Source: JACDAF01 sp036276035 (GTDB lineage: Bacteria; Chloroflexota; Limnocylindria; P2-11E). Taken from it: a stretch of 10,411 bases of DNA. The position numbers and the translations under genes are program-made. The number at the start of each line of letters is the position of its first letter. Position 1 is the first letter of the stretch. Below the pieces are notes generated by a model. The model had not been told where the DNA came from, did not search any database, and saw only the letters and a list, made by a program, of their open reading frames with translations. The stretch lies in NCBI GenBank assembly GCA_036276035.1, contig DASUCM010000117.1:1-10411 (forward strand). The letters run 5' to 3'. Shown in pieces: positions 5,521 through 10,411 of this stretch.

Positions 5521-6975
5521 GTGGGGAAGGTCTTCTCGCATGAGCTCTTTCGCGCGCTGCTCGTCGTCGGGCTGCTCGTCGGCATCATCCCTGTGACCGC
5601 GGTCACCGCGGCGCCTCCGCCACCCGTCAGCGAGCCCGCTGTGGTGCCCGCCGCGCGCGTCGCCGCGATCGACGACACGCTCGACCCCACCCGCGCGGCC
5701 CGCTTCAGCGACCCGGTGGCGAAGCTCTCGCTCACGCCGCCCGCGGGCTGGGTCCTGGCGCCGCTCACGTCGCTGAACCCGCCGAGCGCGCCAGCCTCAC
5801 CCGTGTACGAGGTCGCCCGGTTCCAGCTCCGCATGAAGGACCCGGCGCTGTACGCGCAGCCCGTGCCTCTGACGAGCGGTCTCCTCGCGGACGCCGGCGC
5901 CGTGCTCAGCGTCGGGGTCGCGCGCGAGGAGAGCGAGCTCCTCGAGCTCGACATCGACCCGCGCGTGGCGCGCGAGGAGCTCGGCGCGCAGGGCGGGTAC
6001 ATCACGTTCGACGAGGACGCCACGTACGAGGGCCTCGTGAGCCACACGCGCTACTTCATGGCGCGCACCAGCGATCGCCGCCTCGTCATGCAGGCCGTCG
6101 TTCCCGCCGAGGACTGGCTGCACCTGCAGCCCGCGATCCTCAGCGCGATGCGCTCGCTCCGCGCCGACCAGGCCGGACCGCACGGTCCCGTCGCGCCGCC
6201 GCCTCCGCCGCCACCCCCCGCACCGGAGGTCGCTACCGCCGCGGCCGAGCCGCCGCCGGACCCGAGCGCGCAGGCGCGCTTCGACATCCTCACCCGAGCG
6301 AAGGCGCTGCTCGGCACGCCATACGTGTGGGGCGGCAACTCGCCGAACCGCGCGATGGACTGCTCGGCGTACGTCAGCTGGGCCTGGGGCGTCGCGCGGT
6401 ACACGACCGACTCGATCTGGGCCGTGAGCCATCACATCAGCAAGGAAGAGCTCCGCCCGGGCGACGCGATGAACCTCACGATCGGCAACGACCCGCGGCG
6501 CTACGGCCACATCAGGATCTTCGAGGCCTGGGCGAACGAGGCGCACACGCTCGTGTGGGTCTACGAGGAGACGCCGCCGCGCGCCGTGCACCGGGTCATC
6601 GCCTACGACGTGCGCTACCAGCCGATCCGGCTGAACGGGCTCGGCACGTCGGGCCCCGTGCCGCTGGTCATCGCGCCGCCGTCCGCGGTGCAGCCGACGA
6701 TCGAGAACTTCGGCCCCGCAGCCGCCCCGCGTCCCGCGCCGCGCGCGACGCCGCGTCCGGCCGTTCGCGCGACCCCGCGGCCGACCGTGCGTCCGACCGT
6801 CCGCCCGACGGCGACGCGACGACCGGCGACGCCCCGCCCGAGCGCGACGCCACGGCGCACCGCGACGCCGCGCCCGTACGCGACGGCGCGGCCGACGGCG
6901 ACCTTGAGGGCGGCCACGACCGCGACGGTCCCACCCATCCGGACCCCGACACCGGCACCGACCGCGCGCCCCTGA
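5521..6975 (+). CDS. Secreted NlpC/P60-like cysteine peptidase with Pro/Arg-rich tail
   Basis: The product is 484 aa from a GTG start, the only plausible one because an in-frame TAA lies at 5488. Order of parts: signal peptide (hydrophobic 11-30, cleavage near residue 30); an N-terminal domain (about 62-216) opening LSLTPPAGWV and closing VVPAEDW...ILSAMRSL, a layout reminiscent of PsbP/Mog1-like folds; a Pro-rich linker (about 225-247, nine Pro in a row); a NlpC/P60-like domain (about 252-372) with TPYVWGG, catalytic C281 in MDCSAYVSWAWG and H330 in RYGHIRIF; and a basic Pro/Arg/Ala/Thr repeat tail (about 400-484). NlpC/P60 enzymes cut peptidoglycan stem peptides or related amide bonds outside the membrane. 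The tail may bind or cross the wall. It sits between radC and mreB, 66 bp after radC, so a role in wall remodelling is plausible. No third catalytic residue can be assigned with confidence. Confidence 0.75.
   Translation: MGKVFSHELFRALLVVGLLVGIIPVTAVTAAPPPPVSEPAVVPAARVAAIDDTLDPTRAARFSDPVAKLSLTPPAGWVLAPLTSLNPPSAPASPVYEVARFQLRMKDPALYAQPVPLTSGLLADAGAVLSVGVAREESELLELDIDPRVAREELGAQGGYITFDEDATYEGLVSHTRYFMARTSDRRLVMQAVVPAEDWLHLQPAILSAMRSLRADQAGPHGPVAPPPPPPPPAPEVATAAAEPPPDPSAQARFDILTRAKALLGTPYVWGGNSPNRAMDCSAYVSWAWGVARYTTDSIWAVSHHISKEELRPGDAMNLTIGNDPRRYGHIRIFEAWANEAHTLVWVYEETPPRAVHRVIAYDVRYQPIRLNGLGTSGPVPLVIAPPSAVQPTIENFGPAAAPRPAPRATPRPAVRATPRPTVRPTVRPTATRRPATPRPSATPRRTATPRPYATARPTATLRAATTATVPPIRTPTPAPTARP
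6718..6972 (+). repeat. Degenerate repeats encoding the basic Pro/Arg/Thr tail
   Basis: Short GC-only units related to GCGACGCCGCGTCCG recur imperfectly through this stretch and encode variants of A-T-P-R-P, R-P-T-V and R-P-T-A. They form the last 85 residues of the NlpC/P60-like protein. The period is irregular (roughly 12-21 bases), so length variation between relatives would be expected. No acidic residue occurs in this stretch. Confidence 0.65.
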
Positions 6976-7012
6976 GCGCGACCGCAGCCGCCGTCGCGGG
7001 CGCATCCTCGCG

Positions 7013-7018
7013 TACGAT
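7013..7018 (+). promoter_or_regulatory. Putative leaderless -10 box of mreB
   Basis: TACGAT at 7013-7018 is followed by seven bases (GCCCAGC) and then GTG at 7026, again TANNNT-N7-start with no Shine-Dalgarno. If used, mreB would have its own transcript, independent of the upstream hydrolase gene, and the start codon would be GTG 7026 rather than the ATG at 7017, which lies inside this box. No -35 element is evident. Confidence 0.35.
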
Positions 7019-7025
7019 GCCCAGC

Positions 7026-8075
7026 GTGTTCGATGGACTGCTCGGCCTCTTCTCTCGCGACATCGGGATCGACCTCGGCACCGCGAACACGCTCGTGCAC
7101 GTGCGCGGTCGCGGGATCGTGATCAGCGAGCCGTCCGTCGTCGCGAAGGACATCAAGACCGGCGCGGTCCTCGCGATCGGCGCGGAGGCGAAGCGCATGG
7201 TCGGACGCACTCCCGCCGGCATCCAGGCGATCCGGCCGCTGAAGGACGGCGTCATCAGCGACTTCGACATCACCGAGCAGATGCTCCGGTACTTCTTCCA
7301 GAAGGTGCACGACCGCTTCGCGCTCTTCCCGCGCCCGCGCGTCGTCATCGGGATCCCTTCCGGCGTCACCGAGGTCGAGAAGCGCGCGGTGCAGGACGCG
7401 GCGCTGAACGCCGGCGCGCGCTGGGCGCGTCTCGTCGAAGAGCCGATGGCCGCCGCGATCGGCGCGGGGCTCCCGGTGAGCGAGCCGACGGGCTCGATGA
7501 TCGTCGACATCGGCGGCGGCACGACCGAGGTCGCGGTGACCTCGCTCGGCGGGATCGTCGTCGCGCGCTCGATCCGCATCGGCGGCGACGAGATGGACCA
7601 GGACATCGTTTCGTACGCGCGCCGCGAGTTCAACCTGCTCATGGGCGAGCGCACCGCGGAGGACATCAAGATCGAGATCGGCTCCGCGTACCCGCTCGAC
7701 GAGGAGGTCTCGACGTTCTTCCGCGGGCGCGACCTGCTCACTGGACTGCCGCGGTCCATCGAGGTCACGAGCGCGCAGATCCGCGAGGCGATCGAGCCGT
7801 CCGTGCAGGCGATCGTCGACTCGGTGAAGGACACCATCGAGGAGACGCCGCCGGAGCTCGTCGCCGACATCATGGATCAGGGCATCTACCTCGCCGGCGG
7901 CGGCGCGCTCCTGCGCGGTCTCGACACGCGCATCGCGGAGGCGACGCAGATGGCGGTGCACATCGCCGACGATCCGCTCACCTGCGTCGCGCGCGGGACC
8001 GGCAAGGTGCTCGAGGACCTCGTGAAGTACGAGCGCAGCCTCGTCACCGACACCTACGCGCTGCAGCCGCGCTAG
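7026..8075 (+). CDS. mreB: Rod shape-determining actin homologue MreB
   Basis: From GTG 7026 the protein is 349 aa, the normal MreB length. The actin-fold nucleotide site is intact: phosphate-1 loop GIDLGTANT (14-22), PSGVTEVEKRA (111-121), EEPMAAAIGAGLPV (138-151), phosphate-2 loop DIGGGTTE (161-168), RIGGDEMD (184-191), and the adenosine loop LAGGGALLRGL (289-299). MreB forms membrane-bound antiparallel filaments that steer lateral wall synthesis together with MreC, MreD, RodA and PBP2. An ATG nine bases earlier (7017) is the other possible start. GTG is preferred because it gives the usual short N-terminus (FDGLLGLFSRDIGIDLG) and fits the TACGAT box. mreC follows ten bases after the stop. 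Codon use matches the neighbours. Confidence 0.96.
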   Translation: MFDGLLGLFSRDIGIDLGTANTLVHVRGRGIVISEPSVVAKDIKTGAVLAIGAEAKRMVGRTPAGIQAIRPLKDGVISDFDITEQMLRYFFQKVHDRFALFPRPRVVIGIPSGVTEVEKRAVQDAALNAGARWARLVEEPMAAAIGAGLPVSEPTGSMIVDIGGGTTEVAVTSLGGIVVARSIRIGGDEMDQDIVSYARREFNLLMGERTAEDIKIEIGSAYPLDEEVSTFFRGRDLLTGLPRSIEVTSAQIREAIEPSVQAIVDSVKDTIEETPPELVADIMDQGIYLAGGGALLRGLDTRIAEATQMAVHIADDPLTCVARGTGKVLEDLVKYERSLVTDTYALQPR

Positions 8076-8085
8076 TGCGCCGCTG

Positions 8086-8925
8086 ATGGCAGCCTTCGGC
8101 CGCTCCCGCACCAGGCCCCGCGGCGGGCCGCTCCGGCCCTTCCTCCTGCTGTTCACCATCTCGCTGGTCATCCTCCTCACGCGCAACACCGACGTCATCC
8201 GCGCGGTGTCCTCGGGCGCGACGACCGTGCTCGTCCCGGTCCAGAGCCTCCTCGCCGGCGTCGGCTCCGGCGTCGACCGCGTCGTCCAGGCGACGCTCGA
8301 GATCGAGCGCCTGCGGACCGACAACGCGCGGCTCCGCGAGGAGAACGAGCGCCTCACGCTCGAGACCGTGCGGATGCGCGAGCAGGCCATCGCGCAGCAG
8401 CAGCAGGCGAAGCTCGACGCGGCCGCGCGCGGGCTGCCGTACGAGACCGTGAGCGCCTCCGTCATCGCGCGCGACCCGAGCGGCGTGCTGCGCTCGATCG
8501 TCATCGGCGGCGGCACCGGCGCGGGGATCGAGGTCGGGCACGTCGTCCTCTCGGAGCAGGGGCTCGTCGGCCGCGTGAGCGAGGTCGGTCCGAACTACGC
8601 GAAGGTCGTCCTCGTCACGGACTCATCCTCGGTCGTGTCGGCCCTCGTCCAGGACTCGCGCGCGACCGGGCTCGTGCGCGGGCAGTTCGGCGACACGCTC
8701 GTGATGGAGTGGATCCTCCAGACCGAGCCCGTGAAGGCAGGCGACGTCGTCGTCACGGCGGGCCTCGGCATCGGGACGGACCTGCGCTCGCTGTATCCGA
8801 AGGGCCTCGTCCTCGGCCGTGTCGTCGAGGTCGCGAAGGCATCCGACGCTGCCTACCTGAAGGCGGTCCTGCTCCCCGCCGTGGACATCCGGCGCCTCGA
8901 GCGCGTCCTCGTCGTGAAGGGGTAG
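8086..8925 (+). CDS. mreC: Rod shape-determining protein MreC
   Basis: The product is 279 aa, typical for MreC. A short basic cytoplasmic N-terminus (GRSRTRPRGG) precedes one membrane helix (about 18-32). A periplasmic or extracellular coiled coil follows (about 66-110, with IERLRTDNARLREENERL), then the two-part beta-barrel domain: VSASVIARDPSG (122-133), GHVVLSEQGLVGRVSEVGPNYAKVVLVTD (151-179) and VTAGLGIGTDLRSLYPKGLVLGRV (223-246). The motif IARDPS...L is diagnostic of the family. MreC is the scaffold that links MreB to PBP2 and the elongation machinery. The gene starts ten bases after mreB with no clear Shine-Dalgarno and is surely in the same transcript. In most bacteria mreD follows; here the next frame is a secreted subtilase. 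Confidence 0.95.
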   Translation: MAAFGRSRTRPRGGPLRPFLLLFTISLVILLTRNTDVIRAVSSGATTVLVPVQSLLAGVGSGVDRVVQATLEIERLRTDNARLREENERLTLETVRMREQAIAQQQQAKLDAAARGLPYETVSASVIARDPSGVLRSIVIGGGTGAGIEVGHVVLSEQGLVGRVSEVGPNYAKVVLVTDSSSVVSALVQDSRATGLVRGQFGDTLVMEWILQTEPVKAGDVVVTAGLGIGTDLRSLYPKGLVLGRVVEVAKASDAAYLKAVLLPAVDIRRLERVLVVKG

Positions 8926-8948
8926 TACCGGCCTCATCCGCGCGGGCC

Positions 8949-10411
8949 ATGACACGCACCCCGATTGACACGTTCTATGAGCGAACGAGCGGGCCTTCCG
9001 CTCGTACTGTCATCGGCGAGGACCGTGGGAAGGGGACCGACACGCTGCGACTGACCGCCATCCTGCTTGCTCTGCTGACGTCCGTCTCGGCGCTCGCTCC
9101 GTTGTCCGCCGCGGCCGCGACGCCGGCGTCGACGACGTCGGCTCCCGCGACCTCCTCGGCGTCGCTCGATGTGCCGGTCGCCGCGCGGATCATCGTTCGC
9201 TTCGAAGAGCGGGCGTCCGCGGCTGAGCGGGCGGCGGTCGTCGCAGGGGTCGGCGGGTATGTGGATCAGGAGATCCCGGCGCTCGGGCTCGTGCGCATCG
9301 CGATCCCCGCGGACGCGAGCGACTCGTACGCCGACCGGCCGCAGATCGCGCAGCTCATCGCGCGCCAGCCGGGCGTCGCCTCGGCGGAGCTCGACTCGAC
9401 GGTGCGCGTCGAGTTCACGCCGAACGACCAGCACTACGCGACGGATCCGTACGTCGGGCTCGGCCAGTGGGGGATCCGCAAGGCGCAGGTGGATCGCGCG
9501 TGGGATGTCGTGCGCTCGTCCCCGATGACCATCGCGGTCATCGACACGGGCGTCGACCCCGGACACCCGGACCTCGCGGGCGCGCTCCTCCCCGGCCGCA
9601 CCTTCCTCACGAGCCTCTCGACGGGGTGCGCGCGCGTGGAGAACGACGACAACTCGCACGGCACGCACGTCATCGGGATCATCGCGGCGAACGCGAACAA
9701 CGGCATCGGCATCGCGGGCGTCGCCTTCGGCTCGAGGGTCCTGCCGCTGAAGGCGCTCGACTGCGAGGGCTCCGGGCTGCTCTCCGATGTCGCGCAGGCG
9801 ATCGTCTACGCGACGGACCAGGGGGCACGCATCGTCAGCATCTCGCTCGGGTCGAACAGCGACTCGCCGACGCTGCGCAGCGCCGTGCAGTACGCGACGT
9901 CGCGCAACGTGCTCGTGGTCATCGCCGCCGGCAACTGCGGCGGCACGCCGCTCAGCCCGCGCTGCAGCTCGCTGAACGAGGTGAGCTACCCGGCCGCCTA
10001 TCCCGAGGCGCTCGCGGTGAGCGCGACCGCTTCGGACGACACGAGGGCGACGTTCTCGACGCAGGGCACCTACGTCGATGTCGCCGCGCCGGGCCTGCGG
10101 ATCGTCAGCACGACGCCGACGTACGCGACGAAGGTCGGCGTCCTGAGCTACGCGGCCTTCTCGGGGACGTCGCAGGCGACGCCCTTCGTGTCGGGGCTCG
10201 CGGCGCTCATCTGGACGCGCGACCCGTCGCTCAGCGCGCAGCAGGTGCGCGATCGCATCGTCTCGACCGCCGACGACCTCGGGGCCGTCGGCCGCGACGA
10301 CCTCTTCGGCGCCGGGCGCGTGAACGCGCTCCGCGCCGTGAGCGTCGCCCCGGCCGGCGGGTACGGCGCCGCGTACGGCCTCGCGGGGATCCCGCGCACG
10401 GTCGTCGCCGG
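8949..10411 (+). CDS. Secreted subtilisin-like serine protease (S8 family), 3' end outside the window
   Basis: The frame is open from ATG 8949 to the window edge (487 residues visible). Parts: a 32-residue charged lead, a hydrophobic secretion segment (33-57, RLTAILLALLTSV), an Ala/Ser/Thr linker, an I9-like propeptide (about 79-165, RIIVRFEERASAAERAAVV), then the subtilase domain. The full catalytic set is present: D199 in AVIDTGVD, H237 in DNSHGTHV, the oxyanion Asn N329 in AAGN, and S408 in SGTSQATPF. Four cysteines lie in the domain (TGC, DCEG, GNCGG, RCSS), possibly forming disulfides. It degrades extracellular protein after self-cleavage of the propeptide. The start is doubtful: ATG 8949 is the only standard in-frame start, but it lacks a ribosome site, and GGAAGGGG lies at 9028-9035 just before the signal sequence. 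It begins 23 bp after mreC. The domain architecture beyond residue 470 is not visible. Confidence 0.9.
   Translation, partial: MTRTPIDTFYERTSGPSARTVIGEDRGKGTDTLRLTAILLALLTSVSALAPLSAAAATPASTTSAPATSSASLDVPVAARIIVRFEERASAAERAAVVAGVGGYVDQEIPALGLVRIAIPADASDSYADRPQIAQLIARQPGVASAELDSTVRVEFTPNDQHYATDPYVGLGQWGIRKAQVDRAWDVVRSSPMTIAVIDTGVDPGHPDLAGALLPGRTFLTSLSTGCARVENDDNSHGTHVIGIIAANANNGIGIAGVAFGSRVLPLKALDCEGSGLLSDVAQAIVYATDQGARIVSISLGSNSDSPTLRSAVQYATSRNVLVVIAAGNCGGTPLSPRCSSLNEVSYPAAYPEALAVSATASDDTRATFSTQGTYVDVAAPGLRIVSTTPTYATKVGVLSYAAFSGTSQATPFVSGLAALIWTRDPSLSAQQVRDRIVSTADDLGAVGRDDLFGAGRVNALRAVSVAPAGGYGAAYGLAGIPRTVVA
8950..8972 (+). repeat. Direct repeat TGACACG, 16-bp period
   Basis: TGACACG occurs at 8950-8956 and again at 8966-8972. 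The second copy overlaps a consensus-like -35 hexamer TTGACA (8965-8970), but no matching -10 is found 16-18 bp downstream. If the protease start is really near 9045, this lies in its upstream region and could be a regulator site. If the start is 8949, it is coding. Confidence 0.2.
9028..9035 (+). promoter_or_regulatory. Shine-Dalgarno-like sequence before the protease signal peptide
   Basis: GGAAGGGG lies nine bases before a CTG codon (9045) that would open a compact signal peptide, LRLTAILLALLTSV. No ATG, GTG or TTG occurs in frame at the expected distance. It may therefore be chance, or mark a non-standard start or a sequencing error. Confidence 0.25.

Noticed and set aside
5797..7005. 402-residue minus-strand open frame under the NlpC/P60-like gene
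   Set aside because: It is an antisense shadow of a gene with a signal peptide and catalytic motifs; the translation is low-complexity Arg-rich sequence.
6327..7016. Long in-frame extension upstream of mreB
   Set aside because: It overlaps the hydrolase gene in another frame and encodes Arg/Asp-rich shadow sequence; MreB proteins begin near 7017-7026.
6615..8516. 633-residue open frame on the minus strand across mreB
   Set aside because: It is antisense to mreB, which has all actin-fold motifs. The translation is Arg/Ala/Asp-rich with no motifs, as expected from GC bias.
1..10411. CRISPR array, tRNA, rRNA or insertion sequence
   Set aside because: No regularly spaced direct repeats, cloverleaf-like sequences, ribosomal RNA stretches or transposase motifs were seen on either strand by eye.

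Overview
The window is GC-rich bacterial chromosome with housekeeping and cell-envelope genes. There is no sign of phage, insertion sequences, CRISPR arrays, tRNA or rRNA. Strong third-position GC bias explains the long antisense open frames. The radC / mreB / mreC order, the SSEEYG / NHTGPRRG-type GDP-mannose dehydratase, the small membrane zinc-ribbon protein and the Pro/Arg-rich secreted proteins together suggest an uncultured high-GC member of the Chloroflexota (for example a Limnocylindria-like lineage). That placement is an inference from memory of family sequences, not from a search.

Layout. Positions 1-120 hold the 3' end of an unrecognised plus-strand gene. Its stop overlaps a short GTG frame whose first residues resemble the N-terminus of cytochrome c oxidase subunit II. 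A small acidic disordered protein follows (468-662). Two minus-strand genes come next: a histidine phosphatase (1760-2269) and, downstream of it, an ATP-grasp ligase (679-1674). Divergent from these, and separated by only 74 bp, starts a plus-strand run: a gmd-type sugar-nucleotide dehydratase (2344-3402), a two-helix membrane protein with eight zinc-ribbon cysteines (3406-3909), and a small secreted protein (3920-4297). That run ends at a perfect 16-bp hairpin (4312-4346), which also faces a small minus-strand gene (4355-4543). The 227-bp gap before radC contains a clean dyad, 4662-4687.

The second half is a plus-strand cell-shape and cell-wall cluster: radC (4771-5454), a secreted NlpC/P60-like hydrolase with a Pro/Arg/Thr-rich tail (5521-6975), mreB (7026-8075), mreC (8086-8925), and the start of a secreted subtilisin-family protease (8949 to the window end). 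No mreD, rodA or PBP2 gene follows mreC inside the window; the protease sits there instead.

How the genes fit together. MreB and MreC form the cytoskeleton and scaffold that organise lateral wall synthesis. The NlpC/P60 protein next to them is a plausible peptidoglycan endopeptidase, and the gmd enzyme feeds deoxysugar nucleotides to surface glycans. A recurring feature is that genes without a Shine-Dalgarno sequence (phosphatase, gmd, mreB) carry a TANNNT box just upstream: 7 nt before the start codon for the phosphatase and mreB, 10 nt for gmd. This suggests leaderless transcripts, while neighbours such as the ATP-grasp gene and the small secreted protein have clear GGAGG sites. I see no convincing new multi-gene system. 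The most useful leads are the leaderless-promoter pattern, the hydrolase-mreBC-protease arrangement, and several small proteins of unknown function.
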